From Nitrosomonas sp. (GTDB lineage: Bacteria > Pseudomonadota > Gammaproteobacteria > Burkholderiales > Nitrosomonadaceae), in assembly GCF_024282095.1 (NCBI RefSeq), contig NZ_JAMWZS010000004.1, positions 30,691 to 94,690 of the forward strand: DNA of 64,000 nt. The letters run 5' to 3'. Shown in pieces: positions 30,401-38,656 of this stretch. The position numbers were made by a program, and so were the translations under genes. The notes beneath the pieces were generated by a model, which was given only the letters and a program-made list of their open reading frames with translations, was not told the origin of the DNA and did not search any database. Numbering within the stretch: position 1 is the first letter of the stretch; every line of letters starts with the position of its first letter.

Positions 30401-31504
30401 GTGTCTTTGGCAGGCAAACTCAGTGAGAGCCAGGCAACCAGTGTTGTTGCGCAGGTTGTGGAAGTGATACAGAAAACGATGGATCCTTATCAACTTAGAG
30501 CCTTGAGTGAGAGGTTAGCGTCTTTGGCAGGCAAACTCAGTGAAAATCAGGCAACCATTATTATTGCGCAGTATGTGGAAGCGATACAGGAACCGACGAA
30601 TTCTGATCGACTCAGAGTCTTGGGTGAGGGGCTAGCGCCTTTGGCAGGCAAGTTCAATGACATAATTACGGGACCTATTGTGGGTATACTGCTAACCGAG
30701 TGGGAGATCAGACCAAGTGATGCACAGGTGGCTGCTCTGGCTGAGCCGATCAATACTTTGATTCCACGCTTGGTTTTATCTGAGAATCAAACCAAAGTAT
30801 GGTTAAAGCTGCTTGATATCCCATTTATCGATCGGGATGCTATAGCTACTGCAATTCGCAAACAATATGCAGATGCTCCTGGCGAAGACCAAGGTATTTG
30901 GACATTTGTGAAATGGGCTAACAGTTATTTTGGTGTTAATGGTCCGAACAAAGCCGATTTGATATCAGCTACCCTGGAAATTCTGTTATTGCCATTGCTG
31001 GTTTTGATTGGCGGTGGTTTATTGCTGCAGCTTTTGTCCGGGCGCAAGCTGGTTACTTTGCAACTTGATAAGTTAGCAAATAAAAAAGACCGGCAGAATT
31101 TAGGCATACGTTTCACAGGGTACACAGCAGAACAGGTAAAAAGCCATTGGAGTGTGTTGGGTGCAGACGAACGTATGATTGAACAGCGATTTCTAACGAT
31201 GGATCTGATATTTGCACCGATTTATGGCGCTACCTTTTTATACGCACTGCTCAAAGGGGCGGAATATTTGGATTTTCCATTCTCGCCTGCAATGCTGGTT
31301 GCATTAATTTGTACCATGATACTAGCTGATTGGACTGAAAATACGATTCAACTCCAACAGCTAAAACATATGAATCAACGCGGTGCAGTACTGCAAAGTG
31401 GCTGGATCAGGATAGCCAGTTTGGCCACGCAAATAAAACTATTGTGTGGGATCATCGTTATGATGTTATTGCTTTATATCTGTGCACAACTGCTACTGTT
31501 CTAG
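27428..31504 (+). CDS. STAND NTPase with tandem HEAT-like repeats and membrane segments
   Basis: 1358 residues. The N-terminal PYPGLRPFEPWETGIFFGRD and Walker A GPSGSGKSSLVRAGLLP (motif at 49-56), Walker B LLILVDQFEEIF (about 154-165) and ISHEAVMRQWASLKSWI define the nSTAND1-type signalling ATPase. A membrane helix lies at about 522-545. Residues 695-1081 are ten 39-residue helical repeats, then come further membrane helices (about 1180-1207 and three to the C-terminus at 1358). STAND proteins act as switches: a repeat region senses a ligand, the ATPase oligomerises, an effector fires. The effector is probably the TIR protein encoded immediately upstream. Membrane anchoring at both ends of the repeat region is unusual. 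Confidence 0.85.
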   Translation: MFAYLQVDRPYPGLRPFEPWETGIFFGRDIHIDRLQDILKSQHFLTVTGPSGSGKSSLVRAGLLPALPLGAIGTGSDWRAVIMRPGDKPLSSLAKALCDHYALGPELNQAEKSASTEINSTLPALEAELRRGPLGLVDLVKDLRQHARDPDFNLLILVDQFEEIFTYAEAGTYQADESDAFVNLLLAAGNNKEMRIFVIITMRTDFLGACTRFLGLPEMINRSLYLTPRLNREQLTQAIAGPAALFNLKLSADLVAEYVNAIQNEQDQLPVLQHALARRWDQLLEKKGLHADTTDYPEVDVFQTVDNLGQALSDHADTVYNTLTDEQKLNAQWLFRAITEQRITEGGGQTVRRPQSLARIAEWSGRSWKEFLPIIKAFADPTVSFLTYKSKPDQPGEPEDDEKTVIDISHEAVMRQWASLKSWINSEGKAAQEYREWRQRAARKDSGSGSYLSGADLSQAEAWLKQGLDFVAPSTQSAQPNSAPHAEWANRYHENKNSAHSFASIEAFILQSRDASQFSKRLLNLLGAFMVTACLIAAGFGYYSYQQSIESAAKSLWFRFKSDSRLTRGSGADDLITVAKQDKNIRLRFIEEILHDGNIATVFSSHPVLFLRASVQSDSSLRDQLLEKLRIADADADGKDSISLARIQALLELDTGEGIQQLLNTVAKNGDYKIIDKLGKERLVNYISKLNEDQVASIVALIQKTTDFHQLKAMGEGLVSLVDKLSESQATSVVAQVVEAIQETTNFYQLEALSKGLAPLAGKLSVSQAISVVAQYVEAIQKTTDPYQLEALGKGLAPLAVELSESQATSVVAHVVEVIQKTTDFHQLKAMDEGLVSLAGKLSESQANSVVAQVVEAIQETKDFYQLRALGEGLVSLAGKLSGSQATIIVAQVVEAIQETKDFYQLRALGEGLVSLADKLSESQATSVVAQVVEVIQKTKDPYQLRALGEGLVSLADKLSESQATSVVAQVVEAIQETTDPYQLRALGEGLVSLAGKLSESQATSVVAQVVEVIQKTMDPYQLRALSERLASLAGKLSENQATIIIAQYVEAIQEPTNSDRLRVLGEGLAPLAGKFNDIITGPIVGILLTEWEIRPSDAQVAALAEPINTLIPRLVLSENQTKVWLKLLDIPFIDRDAIATAIRKQYADAPGEDQGIWTFVKWANSYFGVNGPNKADLISATLEILLLPLLVLIGGGLLLQLLSGRKLVTLQLDKLANKKDRQNLGIRFTGYTAEQVKSHWSVLGADERMIEQRFLTMDLIFAPIYGATFLYALLKGAEYLDFPFSPAMLVALICTMILADWTENTIQLQQLKHMNQRGAVLQSGWIRIASLATQIKLLCGIIVMMLLLYICAQLLLF
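29510..30670 (+). repeat. Tandem 117-bp coding repeats in the STAND gene
   Basis: Nine full units start at 29618 and every 117 bases to 30554; a shortened, diverged unit precedes them at 29510. Each encodes a 39-residue two-helix unit of the pattern VVAQVVEAIQETxDxYQLRA followed by LGEGLVSLAGKLSESQA. Inner units (5-8) are nearly identical in DNA, while the outer ones have drifted. The period is a multiple of three, so copy-number change keeps the frame. Confidence 0.95.
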
Positions 31505-31523
31505 GATTGCTGATAAAAACAAA

Positions 31524-31853
31524 ATGAGCGACCTGAAACAAATCACCGAAGCCCTCCTCAAATTCCGAGATGAGCGCGATTGGGCGCAGTTTCACACGGC
31601 AAAGGATCTCGCGCTGGCGCTGAATATTGAAGCGGGTGAGTTACTGGAAGCTTTTTTGTGGAAGTCTTCCGAGCAAGCGGATATCGACAAAGTGAAAGAA
31701 GAGTTGGCCGATGTTTTGGCGTTTGCTTTTCTACTGGCTGAAAAGTACGATTTGGATGTGAAGCAGATTGTATTGGAGAAGATTGAAAAGAATGCGCTGA
31801 AGTATCCGGTTGAGAAATCCAAGGGCAGTGCAAAAAAATACACGGATTTATAG
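31524..31853 (+). CDS. MazG-like nucleotide pyrophosphohydrolase
   Basis: 109 residues from the ATG at 31524. It is an all-alpha NTP-PPase with metal ligands in NIEAGELLEAFLWKS and KVKEELADVLAFAFLLAEKY (the EExxE plus EExxD pattern). It belongs to the short MazG-like group that hydrolyses NTPs or dNTPs to the monophosphate. It begins 19 bases after the STAND gene. Because a truncated copy lies on the far side of the TIR/STAND pair, it may be the resident gene next to which the module arrived rather than part of it. A nucleotide-depleting helper role is the alternative. Confidence 0.85.
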   Translation: MSDLKQITEALLKFRDERDWAQFHTAKDLALALNIEAGELLEAFLWKSSEQADIDKVKEELADVLAFAFLLAEKYDLDVKQIVLEKIEKNALKYPVEKSKGSAKKYTDL

Positions 31854-31923
31854 ACTGCTTCTAAAAATTCAGATTTCATCCCTGCTGCATTGCAGGAAAA
31901 ATTCTTTTCTTACCTGCTCCTCG

Positions 31924-33069
31924 TCATTTTACTAGCCGCCACAGCGAAGTAAGTTCCGCGGCACGGGCAGCATGTAGTGGGTCGCTGGTATCCGAGACGC
32001 GTGGGTGATGCGGTTTGATATCGGTTTTACTCAAGACTTTCAAGTTTGCCGCGTCAATCGCGGACAACAATTCAGCGCGCGTGCGCAATCCCAAATGTTC
32101 GGCAAAATCAGACAGAATCAGCCAGCCTTCGCCGCCGGGCGTCAGGTGGGCGCTGAGGCCGTGCAGAAATCCGCGCAGCATGCGGCTTTCCGGATCGAAT
32201 ATCGCGTGTTCCAGCGGTGAGCTGGGTCGTGCCGGAATCCACGGCGGGTTGCATACGATCAGCGCGGCTTGCCCTGCGGGAAAAAGATCAGCCTGAATGA
32301 CGTCAACTTGGTTGATGAGGCCAAGGCGGGTCAGGTTGCCGCGTGCGCAGTTCAAAGCACGGTCATCCTGATCGGTGGCGACGATGCGCTGAATGCCGCG
32401 ACGCGCCAGCACGGCGGCCAGTATGCCTGTCCCGGTGCCGATATCAAAGGCAATCGATTGCTGCGCAACGAGCTGGGGTAATGGCGTTTCTGCAACCAAT
32501 TCCACATACTCGCTGCGAATCGGCGCGAAAACGCCATAGTGCGGATGAATTCGCGCGCCCAATACCGGGATCTCTATGCCTTTCTTACGCCATTCATAAG
32601 CCCCGATCAATCCCTGCAATTCGCGCAGTGAAGCGATATACGCTTCGGTACTCGGACCATACGCTTCCAGGCAGGCTGCGCGTACATCAGGCGCGCGACG
32701 TAACGGAATGCTGTGGTCGGCATTAAAGGGGATGAGTAAATTACCCAAGGTGCGAGCGCGCTGCGATTGCGTCTGGCGATGCAGATGGAAGGTTTCTGCA
32801 GGGGATGATAGTAATTTTTCGGTTTTTTTCGTCGGGCGTTTTTTATCGATGCGCCGCGCCAATGCCTGCAATAATTGGCGCGCATTTTGGAAATCGCCGC
32901 GCCACAACAGCGCGGTACCTTCACAAGCCAGACGGTAAGCCGTATCGGCTGTCATGCGATCATCGACAACTTGTACGCGCTTGGGTGGCGGCAAGTCCTT
33001 TTCTGAATGCCATCGGGCTGATTTTTCCTCGCCGTCTTCATGCCAGTGAATGATGGAATGCTCGCTCAT
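31924..33069 (-). CDS. Class I SAM-dependent methyltransferase
   Basis: 381 residues. An N-terminal domain of about 180 residues is followed by a Rossmann methyltransferase: SAM motif IAFDIGTGTGILAAVLARRG, acidic loop VATDQDD and the catalytic NPPW (in VCNPPWIPARPSS). The NPPW/NPPY motif is used by enzymes that methylate amide or ring nitrogens, as in HemK/PrmC and RlmF/RlmG. The target, RNA or protein, cannot be read from the sequence. Confidence 0.78.
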   Translation of the reverse strand: MSEHSIIHWHEDGEEKSARWHSEKDLPPPKRVQVVDDRMTADTAYRLACEGTALLWRGDFQNARQLLQALARRIDKKRPTKKTEKLLSSPAETFHLHRQTQSQRARTLGNLLIPFNADHSIPLRRAPDVRAACLEAYGPSTEAYIASLRELQGLIGAYEWRKKGIEIPVLGARIHPHYGVFAPIRSEYVELVAETPLPQLVAQQSIAFDIGTGTGILAAVLARRGIQRIVATDQDDRALNCARGNLTRLGLINQVDVIQADLFPAGQAALIVCNPPWIPARPSSPLEHAIFDPESRMLRGFLHGLSAHLTPGGEGWLILSDFAEHLGLRTRAELLSAIDAANLKVLSKTDIKPHHPRVSDTSDPLHAARAAELTSLWRLVK

Positions 33070-33281
33070 GGCGAACGGTGTGACGAACTAAGTAAGGCAG
33101 CGAAATAGCAATATAAGTACATAGAAAAGTGAGGAAAATTTATCGATTATTGTTGAGATTTTAATATTCGCCCATATTATACTCCTCACAAGATCTGGAT
33201 TTATGGCGATACCCTTCATCCGCTTCCCTTACCTGTTATGCCATAATCGGGCTGACAGACCATTTACCTTCCTGGAGTTTT

Positions 33282-34610
33282 ATGTCTTTTTCTGCTTTCG
33301 GCTTGTCCGATGAAATTATTCGTGCCGTCACTGAACGTGGCTACACGGTTCCCACCCCGATTCAAACGCAAGCCATTCCAGCCGTATTGGCCGGCGGTGA
33401 CTTACTGGCCGGTGCACAAACCGGCACCGGCAAAACGGCCGGTTTTACGCTGCCTATCCTGCATCGCCTTTCCGATAAAAGTATCAAAGGACCATCCAGC
33501 GGGCGGCCGCCGATACGGGCTCTGATTCTTGTTCCCACGCGCGAACTTGCGGCACAGGTGGAAGAAAGCGTGCGTGATTACGGCAAATACCTGAAATTGA
33601 GTTCGATGATCATGATCGGCGGTGTCAATATCAATCCGCAGATCGCCCGCCTGAAAAGCCGCGTGGATATTCTGGTTGCGACACCAGGGCGGCTGCTGGA
33701 TCATGTGCAGCAAAACACACTGAGTCTGTCGCAGATTGAAATTCTCGTGCTGGATGAAGCCGATCGCATGCTGGATATGGGATTTATCCGCGATATCAAA
33801 AAGATTCTCGCATTGCTGCCGAAGCAGCGGCAGAATTTATTGTTTTCAGCCACGTTCTCGAATGAAATTCAGATCCTGGCGGATAGCCTGCTCAACAAAC
33901 CGGTAATGATCGAGGTGGCGCGTCGCAATGCGGTTGCCGACAAAGTGACCCATGTGGTGCACCCGGTGGATCGTGAACGCAAAAAAGAACTGCTTGCTCA
34001 TTTGATCAAGCAACATCGCTGGTCACAAGTGCTGGTGTTTACCCGTACCAAACATGGCGCCAACAAGCTGGCCGAGTATTTGGCAGTCAATAACATTCCA
34101 TCGCTTGCCATCCATGGCAATAAAAGCCAATCGGCACGCACTTTGGCATTGGCAAAATTCAAAACAGGTGGCTTGCAAGTGCTGGTGGCAACCGATATTG
34201 CCGCACGCGGTATTGATATCAGCGAGTTACCGCATGTGGTCAACTATGAACTACCCAATGTGGCTGAAGATTATGTTCACCGCATCGGCCGCACAGGCCG
34301 TGCAGGTGCAGAAGGGGATGCCGTGTCGCTGGTGTGTATCGATGAATTCAAGCTGCTCACAGGGATCGAAAAGCTGGTCAAGCGCGAAATACCCAGTCAG
34401 GTGATTGCCGGTTTTGAACCGGATCCACGCATTAAAGCCGAGCCGATAAAAAATGGCCGTAGCGGCGAGCCGCGTGGCGCAACATCTTCGCGCAATCCGC
34501 CGAAAAACCAAGCCACTAAAAAACCGGCAGCTAAAACTCCCGCAAGCTTTGCGCGCCCAGTAACGAATCGTGCACCTGCGCCGCGTCGCGCCGGAGGACG
34601 GGGACACTAG
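33282..34610 (+). CDS. rhlE: DEAD-box RNA helicase, RhlE type
   Basis: 442 residues. It shows the nine helicase motifs, including Q motif [11 protein letters not shown], Walker [29 protein letters not shown] box [16 protein letters not shown] and [10 protein letters not shown]. The C-terminal tail after residue 375 is basic and rich in Pro and Ala ([16 protein letters not shown]). RhlE remodels RNA in ribosome assembly and decay. The 200-base upstream gap is AT-rich and likely holds the promoter. Confidence 0.93.
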   Translation: MSFSAFGLSDEIIRAVTERGYTVPTPIQTQAIPAVLAGGDLLAGAQTGTGKTAGFTLPILHRLSDKSIKGPSSGRPPIRALILVPTRELAAQVEESVRDYGKYLKLSSMIMIGGVNINPQIARLKSRVDILVATPGRLLDHVQQNTLSLSQIEILVLDEADRMLDMGFIRDIKKILALLPKQRQNLLFSATFSNEIQILADSLLNKPVMIEVARRNAVADKVTHVVHPVDRERKKELLAHLIKQHRWSQVLVFTRTKHGANKLAEYLAVNNIPSLAIHGNKSQSARTLALAKFKTGGLQVLVATDIAARGIDISELPHVVNYELPNVAEDYVHRIGRTGRAGAEGDAVSLVCIDEFKLLTGIEKLVKREIPSQVIAGFEPDPRIKAEPIKNGRSGEPRGATSSRNPPKNQATKKPAAKTPASFARPVTNRAPAPRRAGGRGH

Positions 34611-34613
34611 AAG

Positions 34614-34717
34614 GCCTCTGAATAACTGCCATTTCGAGCCTAGAGAGAAATCTATATGGTTGATTCAGAAAGATTCCTCACTATGTTCGGAATGACAAAG
34701 ATGAATTATTCAGAGAC
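34614..34717. repeat. Dispersed imperfect palindrome, copy 2 (with outer inverted repeat)
   Basis: Outer arms CTCTGAATAA (from 34616) and TTATTCAGAG (34706-34715) enclose the TGCCATTTCGAG ... GTTCGGAATGACA core. Placed just after rhlE, it may also act as a bidirectional 3' end for rhlE and the convergent DUF192 gene. Confidence 0.75.
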
Positions 34718-34751
34718 TTCTTAGAAGCTTGCCAGAGCCAAAATTACGTCA

Positions 34752-35234
34752 TCACTGTGCATTTGTTGGTTTGAATAATTTCCCGCGCAGTTTGAAACCA
34801 GGTTTCAAACCACGTTTGTCGAACCAGCCCTGATTCATCTCCAGCGCGTAACGTACCGGTCCAGCGGAGCAGTGCGAAGTCTCGGTTTTAGGCGCCATGT
34901 CCTTAAGGTTCACGATGCTGCCGTCTTCGGCGATGAAGGCGATGGTCAGTGGCAACAGCGTGTTGCGCATCCAGAAGCAGCGCACCTGGAGACTGTCGTA
35001 TATGAACAGCATGCCTTCGTTGATCCCCATCGTCTGGCGATGCATCATTCCAATGGTCTGCTCCCTTGGAGTCTGCGCCACCTCTGCTTGAATAACGTAC
35101 ATACCCGCTGTTAATTGGATCGTCGGCAGGCGCGGTTGCGGGCCATCCTGCGCCGAAACGCTGGTAGCAGCCAGAAAACCCAGCAACGCTATCATGCCCT
35201 GCTGCAGCAAAGCCTTTGTGTTGTTATCGATCAT
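34752..35234 (-). CDS. DUF192 secreted protein
   Basis: 160 residues from the ATG at 35232-35234, which has a GGAG 13-16 bases upstream; an ATG eight codons earlier lacks any. It has a signal peptide (ending near SVSAQDG) and a single DUF192 domain: EVAQTPREQTIGMMHRQTM, GMLFIYD, FWMRNTLLPLTIAFI and GPVRYALEMNQGWF. This is a conserved exported family of unknown function. Confidence 0.8.
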   Translation of the reverse strand: MIDNNTKALLQQGMIALLGFLAATSVSAQDGPQPRLPTIQLTAGMYVIQAEVAQTPREQTIGMMHRQTMGINEGMLFIYDSLQVRCFWMRNTLLPLTIAFIAEDGSIVNLKDMAPKTETSHCSAGPVRYALEMNQGWFDKRGLKPGFKLRGKLFKPTNAQ

Positions 35235-35318
35235 ATTGTTTTTATGCTCCGCTCCCATTTATTTTACAGTCGGAAAATAATGATCATCGTAACTTTCAGA
35301 ACTTTAATCCATTATTGC

Positions 35319-38300
35319 TTAAGCCGCCCATTTCCTACCATGATTGGCATATTCCAGCATCATATAAAATACATTGTCACATTTTTCGCGGAACAACACG
35401 CGATCATAACTTTCCGGCAGATTGCTATCCAGCACTTGCTCGACTGCAGAACGCACCATTTTCTGAGTTTGCGTATCCTTATACCAATCCTGCACCAGCA
35501 CCTTGGGGTATTCTTGCAGAAGGCGATGCAGTAATGATTTTGCGGCAAGCCGGACTTTCTGCGTTTCGTCTTGTGTCATCTTGTCTTTTTTCAGCAAGTC
35601 GAACAGTTCCAACTCATCTTCAGTCAATCCTTCACGGATATGGCGTTCATCTTCCGTCCGTAAGTCCTCGGTGAATTGCATCAGATCTTCATAATAGTTT
35701 TCGGTGGAAGAACCGCCGGCATTGTAGGTGTCGATAATCTGTTGCAAGCGCTGGGCGAAATCAGTACGGGTTGCATTCTGTTGCAGCATCAATTCCAGTT
35801 TATGTTGTAAAAAGGCGCGTAGATCGGCGATCTCGATATGTTTGTAAGTCGCTTGTTTAAATTCCTCGCGCAATTTGTCGAAATTGATTTTGCTCAAATC
35901 CCAGGTCTTGCCCTTTTGAATAATTTGATATTCCGCATCGTTTTGTTTTGCTTTGAGCGCATCCGCGCCATCTACCACCACACTTTCATCCAGCAACTCG
36001 GCGATCCTCAAGCTGATGGCGTCGATGTCCTTTTGCTCGATATGCGCCTCGATCACGCCGCGCAGATACTGAAACGCCGCCACCTCGCGCCCCTTGCCGC
36101 GCCCCAGAACCTCCGGCTTGCATGCCTCATACAGCGACGTGATGGTGTTTTCATACACGTTGAAACTCCTGCGCCATTCATCGTTTGCCAGCAAGGTGTT
36201 GGCAAACGACTCAAATCTCCCGACCTGCTTGAATACATCGTCGCTGCTCAGCACTTCGCGCAACGCAACCGCCTTCTCGTGGCAAAACGCAAAGCCTTGT
36301 TCAATTGCATCGTCCAGCAAACGAAACAGTTCCGCTTTTTCCTTGACCGGCGATTCGGTCTCGTCGCCGCCTTGCGCGTAATCTTTCAGCGCCAGCTTCA
36401 TGTTGCGAAACACATTGTAGTAATCCACGATTTCGCCATTGCGCTTCTCCACCTCGTTGATCTTCCACGACGTCACGCGATTGGCGCGGGCGATGGTTTG
36501 CATCAGCGTATGGCCTTGCATCGGTTTGTCGAGATATAACGTGGAAAGTGTCGGCGCATCGAAGCCGGTCAGCCACATGGCGCAGACAAACACCAATTGC
36601 AGCGGATGCTCCGGGTCTTTGTAGTTGTATTCAATATCGTGCCCATGTTCATCCAGCTTATCCATGCGTTCACGATGCGGCTTGATCGTCAAGCCCTGCG
36701 CGGCAAATTTTTCTTCCTCGCCCGCGTCTCCGCTAATCACCACGGCCATCTCAACAGAACGCATGAATTCAACGCGCTGCTCCAGACGCCGCTTCTCAAT
36801 TTCATTAGCAGTTTTGCTGATAGTCCCTTTCAGGCTTCTTATCTCTTCCTTCCACAGCCGCTGCACTTTGTCGTACATCTTCACGGCAGTAAATTTATCC
36901 ACCGACACCACCAGTCCTTTGCCCAGATAACCGCGCCGAGGGAAGTGATAGACGATGTCCTGCGCGATTTTTTCCAGCCGGTCGTCACGTTTGATGACTT
37001 CTATTTCCGTGGAGAAATGTTTCTCCAGCTTGGCTTGCTGTGCATCATCCAGATTCTCATCTTCCAAAATCTGGTAAAACTCCTCGCTCAATCCTTCGTT
37101 CTGGATCAGCACTTCCGGCACGCGTTTCTGGTAAAACAGCGGCACCGTCGCACCGTCATCCATTGATTGCTGAAAGTTGTATTCCGACACGTAACCGCCG
37201 AACCACGCATTGGTTTTGCGTTCGCGCCCGAGCAGCGGCGTGCCGGTGAATGCCAGATAGTTCGCCCTGGGCAGCCCTTTGCGCATGTTTTCCGCCAGCG
37301 ACTTGTATTGCGTGCGGTGCGCCTCGTCGACGATCACGATGATGTCGTCGCGATTTGACAGCTCTGGATATTCGCGGCCTTTGTCCCAGCGGAATTTCTG
37401 GATCAGCGTAAAAACGATGCGTTTGTTCTGTCCGAGGAACTTGCGCATTTCCTCGCTGTTCTTCGGTTGCGCCGCCTCGGCCTCGCTCACCGTGCGGGTA
37501 TGCAAAAAATTGCGGTAAATCTGCCCATCCAGATCGTCGCGGTCGGTCACCACCACGAAAGTGAAATTGCCGGTCTGTTTGCGGAAAATTTTGCGCGCAT
37601 AAAAAATCATCGAAAAACTCTTGCCCGATCCCTGCGTATGCCAGAACACCCCGAGCTTGCCTGCCAATTCCGCACGTTGGAGGAAGACGTTATACGCGCG
37701 ATTCACGCCGATAAACTGGTGGTTCTGCGCGATGATTTTTTGCGTGTCCTTGTAATAGAGAACGAAATTCTCCACGTAATCCAGCAACTTTTGCTGCGGC
37801 AGCAAACCCTCGATGACACCTTCCAGGCTGGTGCCTTGCGCGCGGATTGCCGCGCGGTCAATTTTCTGCTTCTCGTCATCGGCGCGCAGCCAGTTGAAAT
37901 AATGCTCCCACTGCGCCGTGATGCTGCCGACTCTGGTTTCAACGGCGTTGGACAGCACGCAAAACGCATTGGTCAGGAACAGCTGCGGAATCTCCGCTTT
38001 GTAATTCGTCAAGTTGTCGTCGTAGGCGTTGCGCAGCTTCACATTCGAGTTTTTCAGTTCGATGAACACCAGCGGAATACCGTTTACGTACAGCAACACA
38101 TCCGGGCGGCGAAAGCCGCGCTCGCCCTTGATCCACAACTGCGTCACAGCCAGAAAGCGGTTATTGCCCGGCACGTTAAAATCCAGCAGGCGCACGCGTT
38201 CCTGCTGAGACTGTCCCTGCGCATTGTCGAACGTTACCGGAATACCGTCGCGCAACAGGCCGTAGATTTCCTGATTTGCCGCAATCAGCGTCATCGCCTG

Positions 38301-38546
38301 CCGCCGCTCACACAGTTTTTCCAAGCTACTCTCGATGGCTTCTCGCGGAATATCCGGATTCAGACGAAGCGCGGCTTCCCGCAGCCGGTCCACCAAGATC
38401 ACATCGCGTTTGCTGGCGCGGTTGGAACCGTCGTTCAAATCCTCCGCATTGTCGGTATGGCAATCGAGCGCATCAAAACCGTGCAGATGCTGGAGCTTCT
38501 GCACCAACGCCTGCTCGATCTGATCTTCGGAAATAAAGTTAGGCAT
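35319..38546 (-). CDS. hsdR: Type I restriction enzyme R (motor/nuclease) subunit
   Basis: 1075 residues. The N-terminal nuclease domain contains the PD-(D/E)xK motif, seen as DVLLYVNGIPLVFIELKN (around residue 150). The translocase follows with Walker A FWHTQGSGKSFSMI, DEAH box VIVDEAHRTQ and later SF2 motifs (FTGTPLL, WLTGFDAPTLSTLYLDKPM). It forms the complex with the M and S subunits encoded upstream, translocates DNA and cuts at a distance from unmethylated sites. The gene is intact and of typical length. It is the last gene of the operon on this strand. Confidence 0.95.
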   Translation of the reverse strand: MPNFISEDQIEQALVQKLQHLHGFDALDCHTDNAEDLNDGSNRASKRDVILVDRLREAALRLNPDIPREAIESSLEKLCERRQAMTLIAANQEIYGLLRDGIPVTFDNAQGQSQQERVRLLDFNVPGNNRFLAVTQLWIKGERGFRRPDVLLYVNGIPLVFIELKNSNVKLRNAYDDNLTNYKAEIPQLFLTNAFCVLSNAVETRVGSITAQWEHYFNWLRADDEKQKIDRAAIRAQGTSLEGVIEGLLPQQKLLDYVENFVLYYKDTQKIIAQNHQFIGVNRAYNVFLQRAELAGKLGVFWHTQGSGKSFSMIFYARKIFRKQTGNFTFVVVTDRDDLDGQIYRNFLHTRTVSEAEAAQPKNSEEMRKFLGQNKRIVFTLIQKFRWDKGREYPELSNRDDIIVIVDEAHRTQYKSLAENMRKGLPRANYLAFTGTPLLGRERKTNAWFGGYVSEYNFQQSMDDGATVPLFYQKRVPEVLIQNEGLSEEFYQILEDENLDDAQQAKLEKHFSTEIEVIKRDDRLEKIAQDIVYHFPRRGYLGKGLVVSVDKFTAVKMYDKVQRLWKEEIRSLKGTISKTANEIEKRRLEQRVEFMRSVEMAVVISGDAGEEEKFAAQGLTIKPHRERMDKLDEHGHDIEYNYKDPEHPLQLVFVCAMWLTGFDAPTLSTLYLDKPMQGHTLMQTIARANRVTSWKINEVEKRNGEIVDYYNVFRNMKLALKDYAQGGDETESPVKEKAELFRLLDDAIEQGFAFCHEKAVALREVLSSDDVFKQVGRFESFANTLLANDEWRRSFNVYENTITSLYEACKPEVLGRGKGREVAAFQYLRGVIEAHIEQKDIDAISLRIAELLDESVVVDGADALKAKQNDAEYQIIQKGKTWDLSKINFDKLREEFKQATYKHIEIADLRAFLQHKLELMLQQNATRTDFAQRLQQIIDTYNAGGSSTENYYEDLMQFTEDLRTEDERHIREGLTEDELELFDLLKKDKMTQDETQKVRLAAKSLLHRLLQEYPKVLVQDWYKDTQTQKMVRSAVEQVLDSNLPESYDRVLFREKCDNVFYMMLEYANHGRKWAA

Positions 38547-38590
38547 TCAGTTTTCTATCCGGATTTATTTTGCTTTAACTTAATCGTCGC

Positions 38591-38646
38591 CTAAGTTAAG
38601 GGAAAGCGGTTTCCCTTAACTTAGATGTTAAATAAGTTAAGGGAAA
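38591..38646. promoter_or_regulatory. 15-bp perfect hairpin plus a third half-site between fic and hsdR
   Basis: Arms at 38591-38605 (CTAAGTTAAGGGAAA) and 38610-38624 are exact inverted repeats with a four-base loop. A direct copy of 14 bases of the left arm follows at 38633-38646. The array lies after the fic stop and upstream of hsdR. It could be an attenuating hairpin or an operator, for example for the winged-helix tail of the Fic protein. Both readings are inference. Confidence 0.6.
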
Positions 38647-38656
38647 TGGATTTTTC

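Noticed and set aside
29510-30670. CRISPR-like array
   Set aside because: Repeats are 117 bp, contiguous, in frame and coding; there are no short repeats with unique spacers.
37467-38594. 375-codon open frame on the plus strand
   Set aside because: Antisense to the hsdR nuclease domain; a codon-bias shadow.
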